A DNA stretch of 64,000 nucleotides from Legionella birminghamensis (GTDB lineage Bacteria > Pseudomonadota > Gammaproteobacteria > Legionellales > Legionellaceae). The stretch lies in NCBI RefSeq assembly GCF_900452515.1, contig NZ_UGNW01000001.1, positions 2,976,001 through 3,040,000 of the forward strand, written 5' to 3'. Of the stretch, positions 39,900 through 49,749 are shown one piece after another (position 1 is the first letter of the stretch; each line of letters starts with the position of its first letter). A program made the translations under genes and the position numbers. The notes under the pieces are model-generated. The model made no database searches. It saw nothing but the letters and a program-made list of their open reading frames with translations, and was not told the origin of the DNA.

Positions 39900-41308
39900 C
39901 CGTCGTTGTATTAATGGATGGGGATAGAACGAGCGTTGAGAAAGCCGCCCTATTTATTGAAAAGAATATCAACGCTTTAGGCTTTAGCGCACGAACAGAA
40001 ACCATTAATACTATGGATGCCTACATGGGTAGTCTACCCGGCCATGGTGTGGAAAACATCAGAAGGCCTCTGATGAACACCATGAATCTGGCAGACTTGT
40101 TGCCAACATCCAGCATTTGGACGGGTGAAAATAAAGCACCTTGTCCCCTGTTTCCACCTCAATCACCGCCTCTGCTTCACTGTGTCACCAGTGGTAATGC
40201 GCCATTTCGTTTGAATCTTCATGTCAGAGACTTAGGTCACGGCATTATGTTTGGTCCAACACGCTCTGGTAAATCAACCCATCTTGGTTTATTAGCATTT
40301 TCCTGGCGTCGATATAAAGATGCGCGTATTTATTCTTTTGATAAAGGTATGTCTATGTATCCAACTTGTAAAGCAACAGGTGGGGAGCATTTCACTATCG
40401 CAGGCAAAGATTCACGCCTTGCCTTTGCGCCCTTGCAGTTTTTAGAAACTAAAGCAGATAGAGCTTGGGCTATGGAGTGGATTGATACCATTTTAGCTTT
40501 GAATGGTTTGAATACCACACCAGCTCAACGCAATGAAATCGGCCATGCCATTCTAAGCATGCACCAAAGTGGCTCTAAAACCATATCTGAATTTGTCATG
40601 ACGATTCAGGATGAACCCATTAGAGAAACATTAAAGCAGTACACTATTGATGGTTTGATGGGGCATTTACTGGATGCAGAAAGTGATGGGCTTGGTTTGT
40701 CTTCCTTTATGACTTTTGAAATCGAGCATTTAATGGGCTTGGGTGAAAAATTTGCATTGCCTGTATTGCTTTATCTCTTTAGGCGAATTGAAACCTCATT
40801 AGATGGTCGCCCCACCTTAATCTTGCTTGATGAAGCCTGGTTAATGCTGGCGCATCCTGTGTTTAAAAACAAGATTGCTGAATGGCTTGATTCCATGGCT
40901 AAGAAAAACTGCGTGGTGTTTATGGCAACACAACATTTATATCATGCAGCCAACTCTGGAATCTTAGATATTATTGTTGAATCAACTGCCACCAAAATCT
41001 TTTTACCCAATCTGTATGCAAGAGATCCTGAGACCCGACTCATTTATGAGCGCATGGGCTTAAATCCACGCCAGATAGACATCATAGCCGCAGCCCTTCC
41101 CAAACGTGATTACTACTATGTCAGTGAAAAAGGCCAAAGACTTTATCAATTGGCATTAGGCCCTTATGCCTTAGCGTTTGTGGGTGCAACAGATCCCGAT
41201 TCGATTGCGCGTATGAAGCAATTGGAGTCGAAATATGAAGATGGATGGGTCTCTCAATGGCTTTCAGAAAAAGGTATTCATTTGGCTCAGTACGGAGAAG
41301 CAGCATGA
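39882..41308 (+). pseudogene. trbE: 3' part of trbE (VirB4-type ATPase)
   Basis: About 475 codons of the C-terminal part, starting abruptly in the middle of the TrbE domain (YTSVVVLMDGD...). Walker A FGPTRSGKSTH (about codon 128) and Walker B LILLDEAWLML (about 315) are intact. Roughly 380 N-terminal residues are missing compared with full VirB4/TrbE, cut at the junction with the recombinase gene. Unlikely to energise pilus assembly. Confidence 0.85.
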
Positions 41309-42003
41309 AAAAAAGTATAACGAATAACCCCTACCTCAACGCCAGGCGCGCCTGGAATGTTCATACCGCAGGTCTTATGAAATCAGTACAAGTTTGGCAA
41401 TTAGTGGGATTAGGTAGCCTGTTAATCGCATTGGCAGCAGTTGGTGGGCTCATTGCGATAGGTAGCCAATCCAAATTTATCCCTTTGGTGTTTCAACAAG
41501 ATGCCAATGGCAATACCTTGTCAGTTACCCGTGCTGATAAGGTTGGTGACGCAAGCATTGACGATTATCGTGCTGCAGCTGCCCATTTTATTGAAAACGT
41601 TCGCATGGTGAGCCTTGATACGGAACTGCAAAAGAAAGCAGTTTTTCAAGTGTATTCCTATTTAAATGCCAATGATGCAGCCCTCGCCAAGGTTCAAGAA
41701 TTCTACAGCGTCAAACAGCAATCTAATCCCTTTGAAAGAGCTGCCTTTGAGATTGTAAGCATAGACATTCGCTCAGTACTTCAAGAATCCGATGAGACCT
41801 GGCAAGTCGACTGGATTGAAACGGTGAGAAATCGTGATGGGTCGCTTAAAGAAAAGCCTCGCATGATGAAAGCGATGGTTACGATGTATCAGGAGAATGA
41901 AATCAATGATGCTACCAGTGAGTCCATTTTGAAAAATCCCCACCTGATTTATGTACGTGATTTTAACTGGTCCTACGAATTAAAGCATGGAGAACAACAA
42001 TGA
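41305..42003 (+). CDS. trbF: Conjugal transfer protein TrbF (VirB8-like)
   Basis: 232 residues from ATG 41305, overlapping the trbE stop (ATGA). One membrane segment (about 33-55) and a periplasmic VirB8-like domain (AAAHFIENVRMVSLDTELQKKAV). Complete, but stranded in a broken transfer operon. Confidence 0.88.
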   Translation: MKKSITNNPYLNARRAWNVHTAGLMKSVQVWQLVGLGSLLIALAAVGGLIAIGSQSKFIPLVFQQDANGNTLSVTRADKVGDASIDDYRAAAAHFIENVRMVSLDTELQKKAVFQVYSYLNANDAALAKVQEFYSVKQQSNPFERAAFEIVSIDIRSVLQESDETWQVDWIETVRNRDGSLKEKPRMMKAMVTMYQENEINDATSESILKNPHLIYVRDFNWSYELKHGEQQ

Positions 42004-42542
42004 AAAGAATAATGCAGCTATTTTGCCTATTAACACCGCTCACAAGTTTTGCATTGGATAACACCATTCTGGCCGAGCATTATTTTTCGGATACTGTACC
42101 CAAGCTATCGAGTCAGGAAAAACAAGGTTTAGATATTGCGGAACGTACGCAACAAGGAAAAAATGGTGATTCATACTGTCATCACCGGTGGGCAGGCCTT
42201 ATTCGATACCATTAATGGCTTTGCACAGCTGATTGACCAGTTTGCAAATGAAACTCAGTTTGTAGTCTGGCTCAATCCCTATTGGGGAGCCATTGAACAT
42301 GAAGGCAAAGCATTTGAGCAACTGAAAGCCTATCGAGATCACAAAGACAGAATATCAGCTTTAATTCATATCCCCGATCTGAAAAAAGAAACCTATGGCC
42401 GGGATCTAACCGAGATGCTTCAACAGAAACTGACCTTCGATGAAGTTTTGGGTACGCCAGAGAAAAACATTATGACCCGCCAACGCTTAAAAATCGTTCG
42501 CGATCAACTGTTTGGACAGCTAGATAGCGCCAGGGTGATCTA
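42000..42542 (+). pseudogene. Chimera: trbG 5' end fused to traL 3' end
   Basis: 42000-42160 encodes a TrbG signal peptide and N-terminus (MKRIMQLFCLLTPLTSFALD). From about 42160 the sequence is nearly identical to traL (11333-11715), in a different frame. The two meet at a shared AAATGGTGAT, pointing to deletion by short homology. The traL part can be opened from 42136 but lacks the P-loop half, so neither product is functional. Confidence 0.85.
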
Positions 42543-42980
42543 ATGTCAGAGAAACTCGATAAAATCATTCAAGACATCACCGTCAAACATGGTGTACTTT
42601 TGGGTAAAGACGATCCAATACTCATGCTTCAGACCATGAATGAACAACTGATAGAGGAAAATCGCAAAGCCCAACAGGATTTTCTGGTACAGTTCAGAGA
42701 GGAAATGGAAGCTATTTCCTCTCAATGGAAAGATGATGCCAAGGAAAAAGCTGAAAAGGTTCTCAATGCAGCATTAGCTAGTAGTAAAGAAGCTATAGCT
42801 AGATTACTGCAAGAATCTACTAAAGAATCGGTTCAAGCCATGAAGAAATTGATCTCGGACTCATTGATTGAAGCTCACTCTTTAACACAAAAGACGCAAA
42901 AATTTAGTCGATTTGCATTGGTATCATCAGCCACATTGCTTGCTGCCTCTTGTATAATTCTCTCATTGTTTTGTAAATAA
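42543..42980 (+). CDS. traM: TraM, second copy
   Basis: 145 residues, intact, differing from the copy at 11715 at 13 positions. It shows that region 3 descends from a related ICE rather than from a recent duplication. The terminator that follows copy 1 is absent here. Confidence 0.85.
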   Translation: MSEKLDKIIQDITVKHGVLLGKDDPILMLQTMNEQLIEENRKAQQDFLVQFREEMEAISSQWKDDAKEKAEKVLNAALASSKEAIARLLQESTKESVQAMKKLISDSLIEAHSLTQKTQKFSRFALVSSATLLAASCIILSLFCK

Positions 42981-43009
42981 GTACCGTATGGATATTCTGC
43001 CCCAAAATA

Positions 43010-43125
43010 AACACTCATTCTAATTGAATGTGAACACTGATTCTGGCGGAACGTGAACACTTTTCCAAAAATTTCAGAATGAGTGTTCACATTAACAGAA
43101 CAGGTGTTCACGTTCCGCCAGAACT
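43010..43125. repeat. Nested inverted repeats, probable insertion-sequence relic
   Basis: TTCTGGCGGAACGTGAACAC (43041-43060) has its exact complement at 43104-43123; AATGTGAACAC (43027) pairs with 43083-43093 and CACTCATTCT (43011) with 43076-43085. Motifs such as GGAACGTGAACAC recall ends of IS21-type elements, but no transposase is present. It could be a solo end pair or a strong RNA hairpin between traM and argS. Confidence 0.5.
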
Positions 43126-43157
43126 TAACTTAACGTCTTGAATTTTAATTGATTTAT

Positions 43158-44900
43158 TTACATTCTATCTGGAACTTCCAAGCCTAAAATATCAAAGGTT
43201 AAAAGCATTTGCTTTAGCGTTAAAGCTGACATGGCTAAACGTGAATTACGAATTACTAAGTTTTCTTCCGTTAGTACGTTACATGACGCATAGAAGCGGT
43301 TATAAGCTGAGGCAAGTTCGAAGGCAAAATCGCACAGGTGATGCGGTTCAAATTTAGTATAAGCAGTACCTATAGCTTTAGGTAACTTGGTAAATGTTAA
43401 TTGAAGATTCTCTTCTAATAAATTTACGGCGGGTAAAATCTTTAGATCGTTTTGATTAAGGTTATTAGCTTTTTGAAGCATGGATTTAATACGTACTGCT
43501 GAATATAAAAGATAGGGGCCTGTTTTACCTTCAAATTGTGAGGCAACATTTAAATCAAATATATAATCAGAGATTCTAGGGTTTGATAAGTCGGCAATTT
43601 TTAATGTAGATAAGGCAATTTTGTTAACTATGTCATTTTTTAAATTCTCGTCTATATCAATATTGTTAAAACGAGAGCCAGCGTTAACTTTGGCTTCTTT
43701 AATTAAATCCTTCAGGCTCATAGTTCCGCCACCTCTGGTCTTGAATGGTTTACCGTCCGAACCATTGACCGTGCCAAAACCCACGTGCTCTAAAATAACG
43801 GAATCAGCTAGCTGGCATTTTTTTGCTGCTTGAAACACTTGCTTGAAATGAAGAGACTGGCGTTTATCGACTACATATAAAATTAAATCTGGATTAATAG
43901 TATTAACTCTTTCAACTATAGTAGCTAAATCTGTTGTGCCGTACATAAAAGCCCCATCAGACTTTTTTAATATTAAAGGAGGCATATCTTCCTCTAATTC
44001 AATTATAGTTGCGCCATTGCTTTCTACAGCAGTTTTATTTTCTATCAGCCTTTCAATTAACCTCTCTGCCAGATCATGAACGGTGCTTTCCCCATTCCAT
44101 AAATCAAATGTAACACCTAATTCATTAAAATCTTTTTTTAATGATTCGATTGAAATACGGGAAAAATGAGTCCATAAAGCGACTAAACCTCTTTTCTTTT
44201 TTTGTAGCTCTAAAGTTGATGTTCTGGCTTTTTGCATTTCTATTTCATCGGCTTTACATAAAGCTGCGGCTTGAGGATAGAGAGCCGCTAGTTCATCCAC
44301 AGTGACAGGTGATGAATCAGGGTAATCATATTCAAAGGCGTCATTGAAATAGTCTGCTTCAGGCATCTTCTTTTTCATAGCTTCAATTAGCATACCCATT
44401 TGTGTGCCCCAATCGCCCAAATGAATATCACTTATTACTTCATCACCACAAAATCGATATAAACGCTGTAAACAATCCCCAATTACAGTAGATCTGATAT
44501 GTCCTACATGCATTGGCTTAGCAATGTTAGGGCCACCAAAATCAATAACCACTTTCTTTTTATTAGCAACAATAGGACAACCAGAACGATGATCCAAAAC
44601 CAGTTGATTGCACCAATCTGCTAAATAATCAGATGAGACCGAGAAATTTATAAATCCTGGCCGAGCAATGTTAATATTGGTGAACCATTCGTTTTTAGTA
44701 ATAAGTTCGACAATATGATTTGCTATTTCCAAAGGATTTTTACCAACTTCCTTTGCTAAAGACATAGCGGCATTGCATTGAAAGTGTCCTAATTCAGGAC
44801 GAGACGATAATACAACTTTTGCATGCTGGGTATTATAGCCAAGCATTTCAAATGCATTTTGGAAAATCTGATTAATCTTATCATCAAACAATTCGCTCAT
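43158..44900 (-). CDS. argS: Arginyl-tRNA synthetase (complete, beside the peptide cluster)
   Basis: 580 residues, full length for a class Ia ArgRS: N-terminal Add1 domain, HIGH motif HVGHIRSTVIGD (about 131-142), the degenerate KMSK-type loop KTRGGGTMSLKDL (about 385) and a C-terminal anticodon-binding domain (ALTLKQMLLTFDILGLEVP). It charges tRNA-Arg. A housekeeping gene on a mobile element next to a peptide-antibiotic cluster suggests an extra, possibly inhibitor-resistant, copy, but the window cannot show whether another argS exists. Confidence 0.93.
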   Translation of the reverse strand: MSELFDDKINQIFQNAFEMLGYNTQHAKVVLSSRPELGHFQCNAAMSLAKEVGKNPLEIANHIVELITKNEWFTNINIARPGFINFSVSSDYLADWCNQLVLDHRSGCPIVANKKKVVIDFGGPNIAKPMHVGHIRSTVIGDCLQRLYRFCGDEVISDIHLGDWGTQMGMLIEAMKKKMPEADYFNDAFEYDYPDSSPVTVDELAALYPQAAALCKADEIEMQKARTSTLELQKKKRGLVALWTHFSRISIESLKKDFNELGVTFDLWNGESTVHDLAERLIERLIENKTAVESNGATIIELEEDMPPLILKKSDGAFMYGTTDLATIVERVNTINPDLILYVVDKRQSLHFKQVFQAAKKCQLADSVILEHVGFGTVNGSDGKPFKTRGGGTMSLKDLIKEAKVNAGSRFNNIDIDENLKNDIVNKIALSTLKIADLSNPRISDYIFDLNVASQFEGKTGPYLLYSAVRIKSMLQKANNLNQNDLKILPAVNLLEENLQLTFTKLPKAIGTAYTKFEPHHLCDFAFELASAYNRFYASCNVLTEENLVIRNSRLAMSALTLKQMLLTFDILGLEVPDRM

Positions 44901-45119
44901 ATTTCTCTCTTTATTTCTTACAAGTATTATTTACTACAGTATATGTGAGATAATTAATGTATAAATATTTAATTCTTAGGGTGACAAAAGATATATTTGT
45001 CTCATTTACATGTTTCCTAAGCCCTTATCCTAATTCTTTTGAACATTTACTTTAAAGATATTTGGAAACAATTAGCGTTTACAGATATTATACGTAAATA
45101 TTAACGATGAGCTGCCCAT

Positions 45120-45611
45120 ATGTTAGCCAATTTAAAAGTTATCACTCCATCTTCAGAACAGAGTAAAGAGCTATGCGACCTATTAATAGAATCTATAACT
45201 ATGAATTGTGCAGCTGATTATAATAATGACCCTCAGATTATGAAAGAATGGCTGGCAAATAAAACCCCAGAAAATATTTCTCAATGGATCAACTCAACTA
45301 ATAATATATCGTTAGCCGCGCTTGATACCCCTAAAAGTAAACTTTCAGGTTTTGCTTTAATGAATAAAGATGGGGAAATATTATTAAATTATGTTCTTCC
45401 TTCTTATATCTATAAGGGCGTTGGTAAAGTCTTATTGAAGGAAATGGAACATATTGCCAAATCATCAGGAATCCAAGCACTTTCAGTTGTAAGTACAATA
45501 ACAGCAAAAAACTTTTATGAAAGGAATGGTTTTGTTAAAAATGGCGAACCTGAATATGTAGGTGACATCTTAGGGGATTTCCCTCTAATAAAGCATCTAA
45601 ATACCGCATAG
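45120..45611 (+). CDS. GNAT acetyltransferase beside the RiPP operon
   Basis: 163 residues with the acetyl-CoA loop YKGVGKVLLKEMEHIA (about 99-115) and AKNFYERNGFVKNGEP at the end. Divergent from argS; its stop directly abuts the 3' end of the leftward RiPP operon (45611/45612). Could acetylate the peptide product or be unrelated cargo. Confidence 0.82.
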   Translation: MLANLKVITPSSEQSKELCDLLIESITMNCAADYNNDPQIMKEWLANKTPENISQWINSTNNISLAALDTPKSKLSGFALMNKDGEILLNYVLPSYIYKGVGKVLLKEMEHIAKSSGIQALSVVSTITAKNFYERNGFVKNGEPEYVGDILGDFPLIKHLNTA

Positions 45612-46448
45612 TTATAACTTCCAATTAATGCGTAGATCAATGGTTAACAACTCCAAGTCCATTAGATTCACTTCAGAATTAGCATCTATAGAAGTACGCA
45701 AAGTATAGCTTATCCCATAGTGAGAAAAGCACATTTTTAATGTTGTAATTAAGTGTCCCAAATCAAATAATAGATCCTGATAAGCTACCCCATTTGGGTA
45801 TCTAGACATTACTCGTTCAATGGTTCCTTTAAATACAATTCGAATATCAACGTCCTTACAATACTGCTTGTTTTGAACGCAAATTAGTGAATGTAAATAG
45901 GGATGATATTTATAAATACCTGGCGTGATATTTCCCCCATTGTTTATATGAATAATTGGAAAGAAAGGATACCTTGCTCCATTAGAAGGGATAAATTTTT
46001 TTATATGGGGTTGAGAATTAAATTTGGCTGAGCATTTTATACCCGACGAAAAATATAATATTGCGCCTAAAAGATCTTCCTTGGCGAGTTTGTTTTTAAA
46101 TAAAATAGGATTTAAAAAATAATAATCTCCTATTATTTCATCACTTGAAAAGGTTTCTCTATATATTTCATGCCTAGCAGTTGCTTTATCCTCTACCTCT
46201 GTTACTGCTTGTAAATCAGCGTAATTTACATAACGCTTCTCAGAATACAATAAAGAAAATTTATGACCGATTTCTTTCCTGTGAGTAGTCGATTTTTCCC
46301 CTAATCTGCGCTGAATTGCTTTAGAAAATTGCTCCCCATTAGTAAAGAAGCTCTTTATGAATGTGCCTAAGTTTTTTTCAACCACATATTCTTTATCTCG
46401 TTCGTAATCCAATACTAATAATTTATCGTTAACTAATAATATATCCAT
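45612..46448 (-). CDS. SagB-type oxidoreductase-like protein (RiPP operon, last gene)
   Basis: 278 residues of the SagB/nitroreductase-like type: SSGIKCSAKF, then FIPSNGARYPFFPIIHINNG, GIYKYHPYLHSL, and a late RYPNGVAYQDLLFDLGHL, in the order seen in FMN-dependent azoline dehydrogenases. Overlaps the exporter gene by one base. With three relatives in the operon, it may be one subunit of a heteromer or a non-catalytic paralogue. Confidence 0.75.
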   Translation of the reverse strand: MDILLVNDKLLVLDYERDKEYVVEKNLGTFIKSFFTNGEQFSKAIQRRLGEKSTTHRKEIGHKFSLLYSEKRYVNYADLQAVTEVEDKATARHEIYRETFSSDEIIGDYYFLNPILFKNKLAKEDLLGAILYFSSGIKCSAKFNSQPHIKKFIPSNGARYPFFPIIHINNGGNITPGIYKYHPYLHSLICVQNKQYCKDVDIRIVFKGTIERVMSRYPNGVAYQDLLFDLGHLITTLKMCFSHYGISYTLRTSIDANSEVNLMDLELLTIDLRINWKL

Positions 46449-47740
46449 TAAGTTAAATTTCCTGATAAATCCAATAGCTGATTTGCTTTATAATATTTTA
46501 CTTTCCAAATCCATAGGGAGCCCATTGCTATTAAAATATTATTTAAAATCAGTAAGGATAAAAGTTCATTAAAACTTTCAAATGATAAAGAATATACAAT
46601 GGCTATCATGAGCATGTTAATTAAGAAAACAATATAAAAAATAGTATTGTATTTAGAAATACCCTTTAATGGCGTTATACAAATTAACATCAATGATTCA
46701 GACAGAAAGAGTGCGACAATTATAGCAATATTATTTTGAGAAACATTTGCGTCTATTTGGTACAACTTTATTATGTATGGATAGAGTGCATACAGGAATA
46801 AAGAAATAAATGCTAAAGTTAACATCAAAAATTTTATATTTCTTTTCACCCCTCCTAATCCACTAGAGCTTTCTATAGATTTCGAAATGTCAATAGAAAC
46901 AATTGTTAAAATTGAATAAATTGGAAGAATAAGTATTTCTTCAATTTGAATGACTATTCGATACAATCCCGATAAATGATATAGATATTTTGTTACAAAA
47001 AACCCCATTAGACAAAAGAACGAAAACTCACAAAGGGTTATTAGTGCTGAAGGAATTGAATTAGTGAATATTTGTCTCAATGTAGATATAGTGATATTCC
47101 CGAATCTTAAATAATCCCCTATATTATATTTTGGCGATAATTTAGTATTTATTCTGTTTGCTAGAAACAAAAAAATAAACACCGTACTTAGAGCAATAAG
47201 TTTCACTGCCACCGCTTTATCAGTGCAGCATTTATATATAAGGAGATCAAAGAAAACGTTAAACACGAAGGCATAGCTCATTTCACGAAAAAAGGAAACA
47301 GGAGAGTCTAACAACGTACTCGTCATTCTTACATAAATAAAAATGATACCTGTTAAAAGCCCCATCGAAACTATTTGAAAATATTGTTGGAAAAGCCCTT
47401 GTGAAATTTTTGGTAAGTAATAAGTGCTTATATATGAATTAAAAATACTATTAGTGAAGATAATTAATAAGGCGAGAGAGCATATTAGAATTAATCCTGA
47501 CTTCAATATACTACAACTGTCTTTAGGATTAAGGGCAACTAAATTTGCAATCGGAAATACGAAGGCAACAAGAGTCATAAATTCCGTTAAATATATAAAA
47601 GAAGCTAGTGATTGGGCGATAAGAGCATTTGTATCCACCCAAGAGCAAAAAATAGTATCGGTAATACCCATACATAATAAGCCAATACTAGACAAAAATA
47701 ACGGTAATGCTTTTTTTATTGTAGAAATATAATTATTCAT
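46448..47740 (-). CDS. MATE-like exporter of the RiPP operon
   Basis: 430 residues with about 12 membrane segments. The N-terminal ALPLFLSSIGLLCMGITDTI resembles the first MATE helix. No ATP-binding motifs, so export would be ion-driven. The likely role is secretion of the mature peptide and self-protection. Overlaps the neighbours by 8 and 1 bases. Confidence 0.75.
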   Translation of the reverse strand: MNNYISTIKKALPLFLSSIGLLCMGITDTIFCSWVDTNALIAQSLASFIYLTEFMTLVAFVFPIANLVALNPKDSCSILKSGLILICSLALLIIFTNSIFNSYISTYYLPKISQGLFQQYFQIVSMGLLTGIIFIYVRMTSTLLDSPVSFFREMSYAFVFNVFFDLLIYKCCTDKAVAVKLIALSTVFIFLFLANRINTKLSPKYNIGDYLRFGNITISTLRQIFTNSIPSALITLCEFSFFCLMGFFVTKYLYHLSGLYRIVIQIEEILILPIYSILTIVSIDISKSIESSSGLGGVKRNIKFLMLTLAFISLFLYALYPYIIKLYQIDANVSQNNIAIIVALFLSESLMLICITPLKGISKYNTIFYIVFLINMLMIAIVYSLSFESFNELLSLLILNNILIAMGSLWIWKVKYYKANQLLDLSGNLT

Positions 47741-48902
47741 ATTCGCTCATAAAATTAAGGTAAAAATTACAATCTTGAACGGAATTAGCAATCAAGAAAT
47801 CATAAGCACTCACTGGCATTTTAAAATATTTATCTCTAAAAAATTTAGAAAAAATGTGGTGAGTACTGTTAAATCCACTTTTTTCATTTGCTAAGTGTTC
47901 ATATTTATAAATATCAGACAAAATCATATCGACAACCTGCAATGTATTTGCGATATCTATATTTAGAATTTTGTTGGCGGGATCGAATATATTGAATTTA
48001 GTTAAAAGAACTAGGAAGGCTATTGCGGTATCTCCCTCTACTTCTTTTGAAAACATGCCTTTATCTGATGTCCAATGCTGATTAAAATTATAAATAGATG
48101 CTCTGAAGATTCGCTCTGCCATAATAATTGCAATGACATTATAAAATTCTGATGAAAGAATTCCCAAACTAATATTTTCAATGATGATTTTAATCGTTGT
48201 TAAATCAACTCTGAGTTCCTCAATAAAACCATAACTTTTTTTCGAAAATTTATTAACATTTTGGCTAAATAGAGGTAACGGCCCACTATTATGACAATAT
48301 TCGTGAAGTAACAACCAGCGAGCGAAATCATTAGCCGTTAGAGTGTTTAACAACAAATTATTTCCATCCAAATAAATGTCATAGCCCAAGGAAGAAATAA
48401 CCTTACATGCGATTTCTTTAAATCTGCTCATTAAAAGGTTAATAAATATGAAAGTTAATTTAAATCCATCTTTAGCTTGATCTAGAAAATATGGAAAAAA
48501 AAGGGCGGAATGGATTTCGTTTATTTCAAAAACACCACCTTGGGCAAATAATAGATCACATAAAACTATATTATCAACGGGTATTAAATTGTATTCCTGG
48601 TGATTGATACTAAAAGGTTTAAGGCCAGATAACTCTTCATAAATATCCTTATATGGCCCTTTCTGGATTGCTATCCCTGTTTTTTTTGTTTTTAATGGCT
48701 GTTTAATTTGTTTCCCATTAAATAAGATGTGCCAAATTTCACTATCATTCAAAAATGCTTGCTCATTATAATCGCTTACTAAATTTATAAAGGTTTCATT
48801 ACTTGATAGAAGGATTGGCTCACAATCACCAGAATAAATCCTCTGAGATGCCTTAATTGTTTTTGAGTTTGAAATAAGTTTAAGATGAATATCTTTAAAC
48901 AT
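47733..48902 (-). CDS. HExxH protein of the RiPP operon, putative metallopeptidase
   Basis: 389 residues, not recognised as a named family. It has LLLHEYCHNSGPLPLF (about 199-214), a zinc-binding HExxH, and 30 residues later GFIEELRVDLTTIK, which could give the third Glu ligand (EExxxD, reminiscent of M49-like enzymes). It may trim the leader or the tail of the peptide. Overlaps the YcaO-like gene by 8 nt. Confidence 0.6.
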   Translation of the reverse strand: MFKDIHLKLISNSKTIKASQRIYSGDCEPILLSSNETFINLVSDYNEQAFLNDSEIWHILFNGKQIKQPLKTKKTGIAIQKGPYKDIYEELSGLKPFSINHQEYNLIPVDNIVLCDLLFAQGGVFEINEIHSALFFPYFLDQAKDGFKLTFIFINLLMSRFKEIACKVISSLGYDIYLDGNNLLLNTLTANDFARWLLLHEYCHNSGPLPLFSQNVNKFSKKSYGFIEELRVDLTTIKIIIENISLGILSSEFYNVIAIIMAERIFRASIYNFNQHWTSDKGMFSKEVEGDTAIAFLVLLTKFNIFDPANKILNIDIANTLQVVDMILSDIYKYEHLANEKSGFNSTHHIFSKFFRDKYFKMPVSAYDFLIANSVQDCNFYLNFMSEYE

Positions 48903-49740
48903 GATCTACTGCCTGGAAAAGGCAAAGTTTTAAATCTGTTAAGATTTGAGAATGCCGTCTAATAATGAGAGGTCTGGGTATAACTTGGGTAGATAGATAT
49001 TTACCAGGATAAATATCTGTATAGTCGGCACACTCTTCCATGAACTCCGTATTATCTTTTACCTTACTTGTCGCCTGTAGTAGGGAAAGGCCCTCAAAAA
49101 ATGCTTTTTCAATTGTTTTTTTCAGGCTTTGATTACAAGCTGCCCCTATTACATGTTTATAAAGCGGATGCCATACAAGGCAAAAATAAAATGAGGGATA
49201 ATATATTATTATTTTTTTGAAAGATTTCAGTATGGAGATATCATCCACTCCATGAATTTTAATATCCGATTCTTTCACTTCTGATAATGTTCCTTGCGCC
49301 AAAGTCTCTAGTAACGCATTTTTAATATGATGCTCATAATATTCGTTTTCAGCAGCAACGATTGCTAGATGTGATTCAGTGTGGCAAGCATGTCCATGAG
49401 TACTAAAAGTAGCTTTAATGGAGAAATAAGGGGTAACAAGGGATAAAGGAACAAGTTGTTGATTAATATCGGGAGTATAGTGCGCGTCATTAATAAACTC
49501 TATTGGACCAACAAATGGAGAAAGAAAAACCAATCTTTCAATTAATTCCGATAGGGCCTTTATAAGAGAAAGATCTTTAGTGTAATGGCAGCCCGATGCA
49601 TAAACATATTTCTGATTAAGTAGCTCATTATCTAAAACCACTCTGATATCAGTTATAAATAATTTCTCAAATTGAGTAACATTAAAACGATCAATGTTGT
49701 AGTTTTTGTTTAAATAATTCCAGACATATACCACATCCAT
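48895..49740 (-). CDS. Short YcaO-like protein of the RiPP operon
   Basis: 281 residues. YcaO ATP/Mg-binding blocks appear in order: ASGCHYTKDLSLIKALSELIER (first two-thirds quoted as a pattern; about 48-69), AAENEYYEHHIKNALLETLAQG region (about 129-150) and GAACNQSLKKTIEKAFFEG (about 200-218). YcaO enzymes phosphorylate a backbone amide to make azolines, amidines or thioamides. It is shorter than usual (about 400), and no E1-like partner is encoded nearby, so catalysis may need another subunit. Confidence 0.75.
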   Translation of the reverse strand: MDVVYVWNYLNKNYNIDRFNVTQFEKLFITDIRVVLDNELLNQKYVYASGCHYTKDLSLIKALSELIERLVFLSPFVGPIEFINDAHYTPDINQQLVPLSLVTPYFSIKATFSTHGHACHTESHLAIVAAENEYYEHHIKNALLETLAQGTLSEVKESDIKIHGVDDISILKSFKKIIIYYPSFYFCLVWHPLYKHVIGAACNQSLKKTIEKAFFEGLSLLQATSKVKDNTEFMEECADYTDIYPGKYLSTQVIPRPLIIRRHSQILTDLKLCLFQAVDHV

Positions 49741-49749
49741 TTTATGTCC

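Noticed and set aside
43010-43125. Complete insertion sequence
   Set aside because: Strong inverted repeats, but the 116 bp contain no transposase; kept only as a repeat.
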